A stretch of DNA of 64,000 nt from Christensenellaceae bacterium (GTDB lineage: Bacteria > Bacillota > Clostridia > Christensenellales > Aristaeellaceae), in the NCBI GenBank assembly GCA_022510815.1, contig JAFLST010000001.1:67259-131258 (forward strand). The letters are read 5' to 3'. Of the stretch, positions 11,268 through 21,400 are shown piece by piece. Each line of letters starts with the position of its first letter. Within the stretch, counting starts at the first letter, position 1. The position numbers were made by a program, and so were the translations under genes. The notes beneath the pieces are model-generated. The model had not been told where the DNA came from. It was given only the letters and a program-made list of their open reading frames with translations, and searched no databases.

Positions 11268-11765
11268 TTACTCACCTATCTCGTTCAGGAACGAATCGAT
11301 CATGCCGCGGTGGTCGCCGTCGGTCAGTTCGCGTCCAAGGAGCTTTTCGGTCAGGGCAGTCGAAACGTCAGCAATCTCGCGCCGGATGGTCTCCTGCGCC
11401 TTCTTCTTCTCCAGCTCAGCCTCGACCTGTGCCTGACGGATGATGCCGTCCGCCCGCTCCCGAGCGTCCTCGACAATGCGGTCGCCGCGGCGGTTGGCTG
11501 TCAGGGTCGCGGACTGAATCATGCCGTCAGCCTCAGCCTGCGCGCCCGCGAGCTTCTTCTCGTAGCTCTCGCGGCTCAGGGCTGCGGACGTTCTGGCTTC
11601 CTCCGCCTCACGGTATTCCGCCTCGATGGCCTCGCGCCGCTTGGCGATGACGTTCATGACAGGCTTATACAGGAAGCGCTTGATGATCCAGTAGAAAATG
11701 CCGAGGTTCGCCAGCGAAATGAGCATCAGCCAAAGGTTGACAGAAATGACTTCCAACGATTGCAT
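11268..11765 (-). CDS. atpF: F0 ATP synthase b subunit
   Basis: 165 residues: one N-terminal membrane helix (about 7-28, VNLWLMLISLANLGIFYWII) followed by a long charged coiled coil, the usual architecture of the peripheral stalk. The start at 11765 is chosen because GTGAGGG is 6 nt upstream, while the ATG at 11771 abuts it. It is 14 bp from atpE and its end touches atpH. Confidence 0.93.
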   Translation of the reverse strand: MQSLEVISVNLWLMLISLANLGIFYWIIKRFLYKPVMNVIAKRREAIEAEYREAEEARTSAALSRESYEKKLAGAQAEADGMIQSATLTANRRGDRIVEDARERADGIIRQAQVEAELEKKKAQETIRREIADVSTALTEKLLGRELTDGDHRGMIDSFLNEIGE

Positions 11766-11779
11766 GCTCATCCCTCACT

Positions 11780-12073
<294 letters not shown>

Positions 12074-12097
12074 TTACCTCCGTAATTCTTGTATGGA

Positions 12098-12994
12098 TTA
12101 TTGAGCGGGATTGGGTTTTGCCTTCTTGGAGAGACGATTCATGAGTTCCTCCGCCGGATAGCCGCCGGAGACATAGAGCATTGTCAGCATGGCGAAGATG
12201 AACGCCTGCATGCAGCCGCTGAACAGGTCAAAGTACAGCGACAGCACCGCCGGAAGACCGATCTGCAGGAACGGGATTTCTCCCAGAAAACCCGGCAGCC
12301 AGCCCAGCAGCTTGCTGGTGAGATTCCCCAGCGCCCATGCCACCAGCGCGGAGATGACCGAGCCGGAAAGGACGTTGCCGTAGTGACGGAAGCTCATCGA
12401 GATGGGCGTCGCGAACTCGCCGATAATGTTCATCGGGGCCATGACGGGGATCGGATCGACGAGGCTCTTGAGGTAGTGCACCGGGCCGGCCTTGAGCTTG
12501 TTCTTCATGATGAGGATGAAGACCAGCAGCGCCCAGCCGCCCACGATGTTCAGGTCCGAGGTTGGCGGGTACAGCCCGATGAGCGTCAGCAGGCTCGAGC
12601 AGACGGACAGCGCCATGATCGCCGCCACAAAGGGGCCGTATCCGGCAAAGACATCATGCTCCATGTTCTGCTTGACCAGCTTCTCGCACTGCTCCACCGC
12701 CCACTCGGCGATCATCTGTCGGGCCGTTCGCTTATCGGACGCGATGCCGTGAGTCAGGAACAGGCACAGGCCAAGGATAGACAGCATCACCAGCCATGTG
12801 TTGATCTGGGATTCTGTGATCGGCATGTTCTGAAGCGGCATCGGCACCGTGAAGAAAATCCGCGCGCCCGCGATGGTCAAGCCCTCCGAGGCAGGTTCCG
12901 TCAGCACTTTGAGCAGCATGCCCGCCGCCAGCGGCACAACCATCAGCAAAATGAGGAGGATATCCACCGTGCGGAAGGACAGCTTCTTTTTCAT
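12098..12994 (-). CDS. atpB: F0 ATP synthase a subunit
   Basis: A 298-residue integral membrane stator with about six helices that forms the ion half-channels against the c-ring. The essential arginine is Arg203 in PISMSFRHYGN, equivalent to the SLxLRLFGN motif. Downstream helices (LPAVLSLYFDLFSGCMQAFIFAML) carry the conserved Gln. The start has AAAGGAGGTG upstream. It is the first core gene after the atpI-like gene, the usual order. Confidence 0.94.
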   Translation of the reverse strand: MKKKLSFRTVDILLILLMVVPLAAGMLLKVLTEPASEGLTIAGARIFFTVPMPLQNMPITESQINTWLVMLSILGLCLFLTHGIASDKRTARQMIAEWAVEQCEKLVKQNMEHDVFAGYGPFVAAIMALSVCSSLLTLIGLYPPTSDLNIVGGWALLVFILIMKNKLKAGPVHYLKSLVDPIPVMAPMNIIGEFATPISMSFRHYGNVLSGSVISALVAWALGNLTSKLLGWLPGFLGEIPFLQIGLPAVLSLYFDLFSGCMQAFIFAMLTMLYVSGGYPAEELMNRLSKKAKPNPAQ

Positions 12995-13035
12995 CGTTTC
13001 TCACCTCCTTTCGGCATGGTCAGTGAAAACGAGGC

Positions 13036-13437
13036 TTATTCGTTGGTCTGTTTGTTCTTCTCGAACTTCGGCCAGAGCATCGTGCCGATCCTCGGGAAGA
13101 ACTGCGGCAAAACCACCGCCAACAGATCGAAAACCGCTGGGATCGCCGCGCCGATGGCACAGACCACAAGAATCATCAGCATCCTGAGCGACTGGGACAC
13201 GCGAATGAACTTCTTGGCGTCCTCCTCAGAGAGACCGAGGCTGCGCTGAATGGTCAGGCCCATGAGGAAAAAGTTGAGCACCGCGACAGCCGCGCCCAGC
13301 AGATTCCCCCACAAAACCGTCATGTTCCATGCGCCGATGACGAGATACACCGCCTCCATCAGCGCGCTGAGCACCAGCGCACAGGCGGCGATATAGCAAG
13401 TCATTCGTTTGACCGTCGGGTCGATTCTCTCGAGCAA
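13036..13437 (-). CDS. ATP synthase I-like membrane protein
   Basis: 133 residues with four predicted membrane helices (about 12-33, 38-60, 85-105, 107-120) and a charged C-terminus. Size, topology and position at the head of the atp operon match the poorly conserved AtpI proteins that assist c-ring assembly and perhaps Mg2+ supply. The start is TTG at 13437 with GGGAGGGAGCGC upstream. Sequence similarity alone would be weak evidence; context carries the call. Confidence 0.75.
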   Translation of the reverse strand: MLERIDPTVKRMTCYIAACALVLSALMEAVYLVIGAWNMTVLWGNLLGAAVAVLNFFLMGLTIQRSLGLSEEDAKKFIRVSQSLRMLMILVVCAIGAAIPAVFDLLAVVLPQFFPRIGTMLWPKFEKNKQTNE

Positions 13438-13476
13438 AGCGCTCCCTCCCGCTCAAGTCCAATGGTAATCATGGAT

Positions 13477-13506
13477 ATTATACCAAATATATGCTGCTGT
13501 CCGCAA
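13477..13506 (-). promoter_or_regulatory. Promoter of the ATP synthase operon
   Basis: Minus-strand TTGCGG (13501-13506), 18-bp spacer and a perfect TATAAT (13477-13482) preceded by TGG, an extended -10. Confidence 0.8.
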
Positions 13507-13543
13507 GTCATCCGCCATATTTTTTATACCAATTATAATCCCC

Positions 13544-13580
13544 AAAAGAAGAAACAGACCCGCCTGTCCGGCGGGCCTGC
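13544..13580 (-). terminator. Terminator of the aldo/keto reductase gene
   Basis: CCCGCC-TGTCC-GGCGGG stem with flanking AGA/TCT pairs, followed on the minus strand by TCTGTTTCTTCTTTT. Confidence 0.82.
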
Positions 13581-13594
13581 GCGCTTAGATACAA

Positions 13595-14722
13595 TCAGCC
13601 GTTGAGCTTGGTCACGAAATCCGACAGCGCCTCGGAAATTCTGATCTGCTGGGGGCAGACGGCCTCGCAGCTCCGGCAGGACAGGCAGGCGGCAGGTTGC
13701 TTGTCGGCAGGAACGGCCATCAGCGCCATGGGAGCGATGAAACCGCCGCCCGTGAAGCTGTGCTCATTGTACAGCTTGAGCAGCTCGGGAATGTCCAGCC
13801 CCTGCGGGCAATGAGAAGTGCAGTAATGGCAGGCCGTGCAGGGAACGCCCGTCATCATGCCCTTCGCGATGGCGCTGAGCGCATCCTGTTCCTTTTCGCT
13901 GAGGGGCTTGTCCTCGGCAAAGGTGTGCAGGTTGTCCTTGAGCTGCTCCATGTTGGACATGCCCGAGAGCGTCACCACCACATCCGGAATGCTCTGCAGG
14001 TAGCGGAAGGACCACGCGGGGACGCCCTCGTCAGGACGCAGCGCCTTGAGCGTCGCCACATCAGCTTCGGTGAGCTGGCAGAGCTTGCCGCCCCGCAGAG
14101 GCTCCATAACCCAGATGGGCAGACCGTGCTCGCGGAGCAGGGCCACCTTCCCCTTTGCGTCTTGGAATTCCCAGTCGATCCAGTTGAGCTGAATCTGGCA
14201 GAAGGTCATGTGCTCGCCGTAAGCGTCGAGGAATCGCCGCATGACCTCCACGCTGCCATGAGCCGAGAAGCCGAGATTGCGGATACGCCCGGCTTCCTTC
14301 TGCTCGAGCAGATATGGGATAATGCCGTGCTTCGGATCGAGATACTCGTTGATGTTCATCTCGCAGACATTGTGGATGAGATAGAAATCGAAGTAATCCA
14401 CGCCGCACTTTTCGAGCTGCTGCTCGAAGATCTCCTGCACCTTGTCCATGTTGGCAAGGTCATAGCCCGGGAACTTGTCCGCCAGATAATAGGTATCCCT
14501 CGGATGGCGGCTCAATGCCTTCCCCATGGCGATTTCGGAATGACCGCCATGATAGCCCCACGCGGTGTCATAGTAGTTGACGCCCTGCGCCATGGCTTCG
14601 TCGACCATCGCGTTCACTGCAGCCTGATCCACGCGGCTGTCATCGCCGTCAATCACCGGAAGCCGCATCGCGCCCATGCCCAGCGCAGAAATCTGCATTC
14701 CCATAAAATGCTTGTAAATCAT
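13595..14722 (-). CDS. Aldo/keto reductase fused to a ferredoxin-like 4Fe-4S domain
   Basis: 375 residues. The first 270 form an aldo/keto reductase barrel: MGAMRLP, the catalytic Asp/Tyr region YYDTAWGYHGG, Lys in LADKFPGY and His in FYLIHNVC. The C-terminal 100 residues hold two cysteine clusters, CTACHYCTSHCPQ and CLSCRSCEAVCPQ, for two [4Fe-4S] clusters. This fused form is common in anaerobic Bacillota, where it may take electrons from ferredoxin; substrate unknown. The start at 14722 follows AAGGAGGCATAAAA. Monocistronic with its own terminator. Confidence 0.9.
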   Translation of the reverse strand: MIYKHFMGMQISALGMGAMRLPVIDGDDSRVDQAAVNAMVDEAMAQGVNYYDTAWGYHGGHSEIAMGKALSRHPRDTYYLADKFPGYDLANMDKVQEIFEQQLEKCGVDYFDFYLIHNVCEMNINEYLDPKHGIIPYLLEQKEAGRIRNLGFSAHGSVEVMRRFLDAYGEHMTFCQIQLNWIDWEFQDAKGKVALLREHGLPIWVMEPLRGGKLCQLTEADVATLKALRPDEGVPAWSFRYLQSIPDVVVTLSGMSNMEQLKDNLHTFAEDKPLSEKEQDALSAIAKGMMTGVPCTACHYCTSHCPQGLDIPELLKLYNEHSFTGGGFIAPMALMAVPADKQPAACLSCRSCEAVCPQQIRISEALSDFVTKLNG

Positions 14723-14790
14723 TTTTATGCCTCCTTGCAAGCGGATGCCTTATTATATCATCTGCGCCCATGAATGGCAATCATTCAAAT

Positions 14791-14825
14791 GAAAAAGTCC
14801 GCCTGACCCATCTGTCAGGCGGGCT
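14791..14825 (-). terminator. Terminator of the ABC exporter operon
   Basis: CCGCCTGAC (14799-14807) pairs with GTCAGGCGG (14814-14822); on the minus strand ACTTTTTC follows. Confidence 0.85.
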
Positions 14826-14829
14826 GTGT

Positions 14830-15477
14830 TTATAAGTCCTGCTCTTCAAAATGCCCCTGTGCCCTGCGGCAGGTCAGCCATGTCATCAGCGTGAACAGCG
14901 CAGCGCCGATGAGCAGCATGGACAGCTTCTCCGCCATGTGCGCCGGGTCAGGCGTGTCGAGCGCATCGCGGACAAAAGGAACCGCGTGCGCTGTGGCTTC
15001 CACGACCATGATGTACAGAAAGGTCACGGCGCTGGACCAGAGAAATGATGTGCCGACCTTTCGGACATCCTTGTAATAGACGCGGAAAAACACCGCGTTG
15101 AACAATCCCATCTGCACCAGCGCGAAGGCCATCAGCGCGACGTTTGCGTCCATGCCGGCGGCGTTGGGCGCCTGGATCAGCACCTGCCGCATCCATGCGA
15201 AGGGAACGGCAACGAGCAACTGCGCGATCTCCAACAGCGCGACCAGCAGCATCCTCGCCCTGACCACATCCCGCTTGGCAACGGGCAGCAACAGCGTGAA
15301 ATCCACATCGTGATTCTCCCGCCCCGTCAGGCAGGTGAAAAACACCGCCAGACCCGTATAGAAGAATATCACCAGATAGGGGTAGTTGGGAATCAGCAGC
15401 ATTGTCGAGAGCAGCAGGAAAATCGGCGCGGTTGGATGCAGCGCCAGCCGCAGCTCCTTTTTCAGCAGTTTGCCCAT
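14830..15477 (-). CDS. ABC-2 type transporter permease
   Basis: 215 residues with about six membrane helices and no other domain. Begins MGKLLKKELRLALHPT, followed by paired helices (IFLLLSTMLLIPNYPYLVIFFYTGL), a layout typical of small ABC-2 permeases that pair with YtrB/BcrA-like ATPases. The ATG at 15477 starts right after the stop of the ATPase gene, with AAGGAGG 7 nt before it. Exported substrate unknown; peptide or antimicrobial export is common for this family. Confidence 0.82.
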   Translation of the reverse strand: MGKLLKKELRLALHPTAPIFLLLSTMLLIPNYPYLVIFFYTGLAVFFTCLTGRENHDVDFTLLLPVAKRDVVRARMLLVALLEIAQLLVAVPFAWMRQVLIQAPNAAGMDANVALMAFALVQMGLFNAVFFRVYYKDVRKVGTSFLWSSAVTFLYIMVVEATAHAVPFVRDALDTPDPAHMAEKLSMLLIGAALFTLMTWLTCRRAQGHFEEQDL

Positions 15478-15479
15478 GG

Positions 15480-16319
15480 TCACGCCTCCTTCTCCAGATG
15501 AACCATGATGGTCTCCAGATCTGCTTTCTGACAGGGCAGGCCAAGCCGCGGCATGTCTTGCGTCCGGATGATCGACCGCCAGTCAGCCTTGCCCTGCTTC
15601 TCGCCTACGAGCAGCGATCTGTCGGCCCGCGCGTGCTGCTCCTCCGTCAGCGTCACGAAACGATAGCTATCCGTGAAGCGCCTGATATCATCATGGGCCA
15701 GAATGCGACCTTGCCGGATATAGAGAATGTCGTCGGCGCACTTTTCCAGATCGCTGGTGATATGGGTGGAGAACAGGATTGTCACGCCCTCCCGCTGGAG
15801 CGCAAGAAGGATATCCAGCAGCTCGTCCCGGGAGACAGGATCAAGGCCGCTGGTGGGCTCGTCCAGAATCAGCAGCTTTGCCCGATGGGACAGCGCCAAA
15901 GCCATGGCATACTTGACCTTCATCCCCTCGGAGAGCTGTGCGGGCGTTTTGTTCTCATCAAGGCCGAACCGCTCCATGCAGGCGCGGTACATGGCGTCAT
16001 CCCAGTCAGGATAGAAGGAGCGCGTCACGGCTGTAATGACCCGCAGCCGTTTCGACCGGTAGAAGCTCACGCCGCCCGAGACATAGCCGATCATCTGCTT
16101 GATGCGCTGCTCGTTCGCCGACCAGTCCATGCCGAAGAAGCGGACGCTGCCCGCGTCCGGGTGAACAAAGCCCAGCAGTGACTTAAGCGTGGTGGTCTTG
16201 CCAGCGCCGTTGCGGCCGATGAACCCCGTGATCTTTCCCTCGGGCAGCTCAAAGGATACATCCTCCAGCCGAAAGGACGGGTATGCCTTGCACAGGCCGC
16301 TTACCTCAAGAATGCTCAC
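15480..16319 (-). CDS. ABC transporter ATP-binding protein
   Basis: 279 residues. Walker A GRNGAGKTT (about 35-43), signature LSEGMKVKYAMALAL (a variant of LSGGQ), Walker B LLILDEPT and H-loop STHIT. The C-terminal 70 residues are an accessory domain seen in YtrB/YhaQ-like exporters. The GTG start overlaps the regulator's stop by 4 bp (GTGA), so the genes are translationally coupled. It energises the permease that follows. Confidence 0.92.
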   Translation of the reverse strand: MSILEVSGLCKAYPSFRLEDVSFELPEGKITGFIGRNGAGKTTTLKSLLGFVHPDAGSVRFFGMDWSANEQRIKQMIGYVSGGVSFYRSKRLRVITAVTRSFYPDWDDAMYRACMERFGLDENKTPAQLSEGMKVKYAMALALSHRAKLLILDEPTSGLDPVSRDELLDILLALQREGVTILFSTHITSDLEKCADDILYIRQGRILAHDDIRRFTDSYRFVTLTEEQHARADRSLLVGEKQGKADWRSIIRTQDMPRLGLPCQKADLETIMVHLEKEA

Positions 16320-16747
16320 TCGAACGATCCCTCCTGCCTGCGAATGGCTTCCAGCATGGCCAGCATGGCGTCCTGCTTCATCAGCGCGAGGCCCTGATCC
16401 TCGTCGCCCAGCACGACCAGCGCGTCTCCTGGCTGGATCTGGAAAATCTTCCGCGCCTTCACGGGAATGACGATCTGCCCCTTGTCGCCAACGGTCACCG
16501 CGCCGAAGATGTGCTTCCCTTTAGGCGGAATGGGCATCCCCTGCGCATCCTGCGCGCGGTGGTGAACCAGATCATCCAGCGTCACATCGTAGAGCCCGGC
16601 CAGCGCAACGGTGTTCGTCAAGTCTGGAACCGTCTCGCCGGACTCCCACTTTGCCACTGCCTGCCGCGACACGCCAATTCTCTCCGCCACCTCCTCCTGA
16701 GAAAAGTGGAACTTTTTCCGAAGATACTGAAGATTCTCATGAATCAC
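16316..16747 (-). CDS. XRE helix-turn-helix regulator with AbrB/SpoVT C-terminal domain
   Basis: 143 residues. An N-terminal Cro/CI-type HTH (LRKKFHFSQEEVAERIGVSRQAVAKWESG) is joined to an AbrB/SpoVT swapped-hairpin DNA-binding domain (GAVTVGDKGQIVIPVKARKIF and QPGDALVVLGDE). Both halves are DNA-binding folds, so a single polypeptide could contact two sites. First gene of the exporter operon, therefore its likely regulator. The GTG at 16747 is chosen for the GTGAGGTG 6 nt upstream; another GTG at 16756 lacks a site. Confidence 0.85.
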   Translation of the reverse strand: MIHENLQYLRKKFHFSQEEVAERIGVSRQAVAKWESGETVPDLTNTVALAGLYDVTLDDLVHHRAQDAQGMPIPPKGKHIFGAVTVGDKGQIVIPVKARKIFQIQPGDALVVLGDEDQGLALMKQDAMLAMLEAIRRQEGSFE

Positions 16748-16784
16748 GCAAATCACCTCACTGCTTCATTGTAGACGCTTCAAC

Positions 16785-16811
16785 GAAAAAACGCCAGCAC
16801 GCATGGCTGAC
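16785..16811 (-). terminator. Terminator after comM
   Basis: GTCAGC-CATGCGT-GCTGGC stem (16806-16811 with 16793-16798) followed by GTTTTTT on the minus strand. Confidence 0.7.
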
Positions 16812-16847
16812 ATTTTTCATGAATCGTGTTATTTTCAGTTGCGTCCG

Positions 16848-18380
16848 TCAACGCCAGTATTTGCCATCCAGTTCGCGATACTGAATCGCCTCGGCAATAT
16901 GCGGCGTGGCGATGTGCTCCTCGCCTGCCAGATCAGCAATGGTGCGGGCCACCTTGAGAACCCGGCCATAGGCGCGCATGCTCATGCCCATGCGATCAAC
17001 CGCCATATGCAGCACCTGCGCGGCTTCATCAGTCAGCGCGCAGTAGCGCTTCGAGAGCCGTGCGTCAAGCTGTGCGTTGCAATGAATGCCGTCGAGATGA
17101 TAGCGCTGCTGCTGAATTTCCCTTGCCCTGCGCACCCGCTGACCTACCTCCGCAGAGGATTCCGCCGCGCCGCCGACGCTGATCTCCTTGACAGGCACCG
17201 CATCTACCTCGATCTGGATGTCGATGCGATCCAGCAGCGGCCCGGACACCCGGTCAAGATAGCGACGAATCTCATGCTGACCGCACCGGCAGGCCCGCTG
17301 CTTGCTGCCGTAATAGCCGCACGGGCACGGATTCATGCTGGCCACCAGCATGAAACTGGACTGATACTGCGCCTGATTCCGCACACGGGTGACGGAGACG
17401 ACGCCGTCCTCCAGCGGCTGGCGCAGGGCTTCGAGCGCGTTTCTACTGAACTCCGGCAGCTCGTCAAGGAACAGCACGCCGTTGTGCGCCAGCGACACCT
17501 CGCCGGGCCGAGCATTGGCTCCGCCGCCGATCAGGCTCGCCACCGACGCGCTATGGTGAGGCGTGCAGAAAGGTCGCGTGACCATCAGGCCGCTGCCGGG
17601 CATGAGCTTGCCCGCGATGGATTGGATGCGCGTGGTTTCGAGCGCCTCCTCGAAGGTCATCGGCGGCAGGATGCCGGGCAGGCAGCGGGCCAGCATGGTT
17701 TTGCCGGAGCCGGGCACGCCGATCATCAGCATGTTATGTCCGCCTGCCGCGGCAATTTCAAGAGCACGCTTTGCGCCGAGCTGACCATGTACCTGACTCA
17801 TATCGACCAGCGGATGCGCTGACTGCAGGATTTCCCTGTATGCATGCTGCGGCTGCGCGGCAATGGGCTCGCGGCCCTTCAAATGCGCAATCACAGCCCG
17901 CAACGACTTCGCCGGATGCACGCGGATGCCCTGAATGCAGGCGACCTCCTCCGCATTGCCCGCGGGAAGAATGACGTCTCCGATGCCCGCCTCACTGGCA
18001 CTGATCACCATGGGCAGAGCCCCGCGCACAGGCTGCAGCGTGCCGTCCAGCGACAGCTCGCCCAGCAGCAGGATTTGCGTCAGATCCATGTCCTCGAGCT
18101 GCCCGGAAGCCATCAGCACCGCTACGGCAATCGGCAAATCAAAGGCCGGGCCTTCCTTGCGCATGTCAGCGGGCGCGAGATTAACCGTCACCCGCGCGAT
18201 GGGCATGGAGAAACCCGAATTGACGATCGCAGCGCTGACCCGGTCTCGGCTTTCCTTGACGGAGGCGTCCGGCAGGCCGATGATCTCCAGCACGGGCAGA
18301 CCGCCGGCAGCGTAAACCTCCACATGAACCGCAAAGCCGCTCACGCCGCTCAGGCCATAACCCAGTGTCCGGGCCAGCAT
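16848..18380 (-). CDS. comM: YifB/ComM-family AAA+ ATPase (Mg-chelatase-like)
   Basis: 510 residues, the normal length. N-terminal Lon-protease-like domain (about 1-165, with the LPVLEIIGLPDASVKESRDR block), a central AAA+ Mg-chelatase domain (Walker A GVPGSGKTMLARCLPGILPP, Walker B NGVLFLDELPEF, sensor MNPCPCG) and a C-terminal helical lid with zinc-like cysteines (CPCGYYG...RACRC). In naturally competent bacteria ComM is a hexameric helicase that extends branch migration during transformation; competence in this organism is not shown by the window. It follows the glycosyltransferase gene by 25 bp. Confidence 0.92.
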   Translation of the reverse strand: MLARTLGYGLSGVSGFAVHVEVYAAGGLPVLEIIGLPDASVKESRDRVSAAIVNSGFSMPIARVTVNLAPADMRKEGPAFDLPIAVAVLMASGQLEDMDLTQILLLGELSLDGTLQPVRGALPMVISASEAGIGDVILPAGNAEEVACIQGIRVHPAKSLRAVIAHLKGREPIAAQPQHAYREILQSAHPLVDMSQVHGQLGAKRALEIAAAGGHNMLMIGVPGSGKTMLARCLPGILPPMTFEEALETTRIQSIAGKLMPGSGLMVTRPFCTPHHSASVASLIGGGANARPGEVSLAHNGVLFLDELPEFSRNALEALRQPLEDGVVSVTRVRNQAQYQSSFMLVASMNPCPCGYYGSKQRACRCGQHEIRRYLDRVSGPLLDRIDIQIEVDAVPVKEISVGGAAESSAEVGQRVRRAREIQQQRYHLDGIHCNAQLDARLSKRYCALTDEAAQVLHMAVDRMGMSMRAYGRVLKVARTIADLAGEEHIATPHIAEAIQYRELDGKYWR

Positions 18381-18405
18381 GCAATCACTTCCTTCGTATA
18401 GGGGA

Positions 18406-21400
18406 TCAGTAATAGATGCGCAGGAACGACTTCATGAAGTTGAGCCACTTCGTGGGCGTGAGCAGGCCGCTGGCATAGGGGAAGTAAGCGACGAAGAAGC
18501 CAAGGCAGACCAGCAGGTAAGCGATCAGGATCGCCCGGCCCACCGTCGGATACCGTTCCTCAATCCAGTGCAGCAGCAGCGACACGCCCAGAATCAGGAA
18601 GGGCACGCTGGCGAAGTAATGGTAGATGTATGTTCCGCGGGGCACAAGCACCCAAGGCAGGAACTGCGCCAGAAGGCCGATCAGCACAAACGCCGGTGCA
18701 ACGCTCCACGAAGTGCTCTTCAGCTGCATTCCCCGCTCGCTTCCGCGGATGGTATAGACATGGCGCTTTGCCCAGACGAAGGCCGTCGCGGCGATGCCAG
18801 CCAGACCCACCAGCCAGACAGCCGGGTTGCCGAAGCACCAGATGGCATAGGACCAGCCCTCCGGAACAAAGCTGGGCGACGCGTAGTACATTGGGCGCTT
18901 GATAAGCGGCCATTCGTACCACGGAGAGTAGAAGGGATGATCCATGCCCAAACCGGGAGTGGAATGATAGTTGAACATCCCCTTCTGGGCGTCAACGACC
19001 AGCCGGAAGAAGTCGAAGATATTCTCCTTATAAGCGTAAGCAAAGTACGGGATATAGGACAGCAGATAGATGACGCCCGGCACAGCCACGAAGAACAGCA
19101 GGCACCACAGGCAGAGATGAAGCATACGCCTGAACGCCTTATCGCCCCGCAGCAACTCTGTCGACCTGTAGAGCAGGAAATATACCGCGACAATCCCAGT
19201 GCCCAAAACACCGCACAGCACCTTGCCGATGCGACCGGTCACCACAAGATATCCGTCGAGGCCGAGCAGCAGGCACATGAGAATCAGGCAGAACAGGGCG
19301 TTCAGGGTTCTCTTGTCCTTGAGTGACTGATGACGCAGGCACGTCCAGAAATACATGATTGCCAGACCGGCCCCGGAGTAGATGCCGATCCACTTGCTGG
19401 CGATGCCGCAGCCCATGAACAGGCCGCTCAGGGCCAGATCGGGCAGCACCTTTTTCATCGGCTCATTGATGATGTCCCTCTGCATGAACCGCAGCATGAA
19501 CAGCCAGCTCAGAATGATAAACAGCACCGGGAAGCTGTCGATGGTCGCGATGCGCGTCTGGGTGAAGTGCATGCAGTCAAGGGCCATCATCGCCATGGCC
19601 GCGAAGCCGATGGAGGTGCGCTTGGTGAGCTGCTTGCCCATCGCGTACATCAGCGGAAGCATCAGGATGCCCGCTAAGGCGCCCGCAAACCGCCAGCCGA
19701 AGGGCGTCATGCCGAAGATCGCCACGCCCCAGCTCATGATGACCTTGCCCAGCGGCGGATGGCTGGTCTCGTAGGTCGCCATGGCATGCAGGTGCTCGTA
19801 GGCCGTGCGGGCATGGTAGATCTCGTCGAAGTAGGTGCTGTTCCACCAGCTTGGTTCGCCATCAAGGGTGTTTTGCTCGTCAAAAAGCGCAGCGGGATCG
19901 GAGAAGTTCGGCGAGGTTTCGTTGGCATTCTCCGCCCGGAGCACCGTCGCCGGGATGGTTTCCCCTGCCGCGTCGCGGAAGATGACCTCGTTCATGACAA
20001 GGCCGACCTGCTGGGCAGTGATTTTCACATAGCGGCCCGAGAGCTCCCGCGGGGTTCCGCTGTACTGCTTGCTGCCGTTCTTATCATAGGTGCCAAGGAA
20101 GGGCGTGAGATATTTCCAGCGGAAGCACAGCCCCTGCGCCATTTGGGCGTCATAGTCCTCCGACCAGTTCACGCCGTCGTCGCTGACAGCCACAGTGAAA
20201 TCCTTGTAGCTGACCTGACAGAAGTACAGCATGCGCGCGTCGTCGTAGTGCTGACCAAGGTCAATGATGACCGCTTCATTATTGGTTGTGGACTTCCACG
20301 GATTCTGCGGCGCCTTCGTCGAGCCAAGCGTGGTAAGGGTGATCACGGCATAAACCAGCGTGACGGAAAGCATCAGTACCCAGTCCAGCCGCTTGAGGTT
20401 CAGCGACGGATCGGCCTTCCATGTGTCGGCGCTGCGCGGGGAGCTCTCCGGGATTTTCCAGCGAGCCTCCTGATCGCAGACGCACAGGCTATGGCAGGTA
20501 TAGACCGACAGCAGCGCTGCGGCGACGTTCACCAGAGAAACCAGATCATTGAGCGTCAGCGTATCGTTGTTCAGGTGACCCATGGAGGAGCCAAGGCGGA
20601 GGGAGTTATCCAGAATGATGCCCTCATTGATGAGCAGGGTGCAGCTCGTCACCGCCAGCAGCACGATGACGCGGAAGTCGCGGCGCACGGCATAAGCCAT
20701 GGCCAGCAGAATCAGCGCCGGGAACAGATAGCGCTCATGCATCTTGATGCCCAGCACATAGAGCAGGATGAACAGCACCGCGCCGCACAGGGGCAGGTTT
20801 TCCAGCTTGCCGGAACGGATGTAACAGCCCAGCACGATGGCGAAGGACATCGCCATCGCGGTTGTGCCCACCACCGTCCAGCTGACCTTCAAGGGAATCA
20901 TCACCAGATAGGCGACGGCAAAAGCCGCCATGACCGCAGGCTCAAGCAGACCATAGCGGAGCTTGCGCTGCCGATATGTCAGCCAGCCGCACCAAACCGC
21001 TGCCATGACCGCAAAGCAAGCCATCGCCTGCCATGTGCTCTGCGCGCTGATCGCGACCCAGTTGGCGTCGAGCAGATAGTACAGGTTGGCGGTGTTGACC
21101 GTGGCATAAGGATAGGAGCTGAGCGTCTTGCCGTAGAGCTCAAACAGCCATTTCCAGCTCTCCTGATGGATGCAGAACGGAATGATAATGACTGCCGCCA
21201 CCGCCGCGGAGATGCCGAGGCCGATGAGCAGCGAGAGCACCGTCTTGACAAACTTAACCCTGTCCTTGCCCCTTGATTCCTGAACGACGCTCACGATAAT
21301 CGCCAGCAGACCCAGCGGCCCGAGCATGAGCGCCTGCGGCTTGATGAGCGCCGAGAGCACATAGACAGGCAGCACAGCGGCCCAGTTGCGCTCGATGGCC

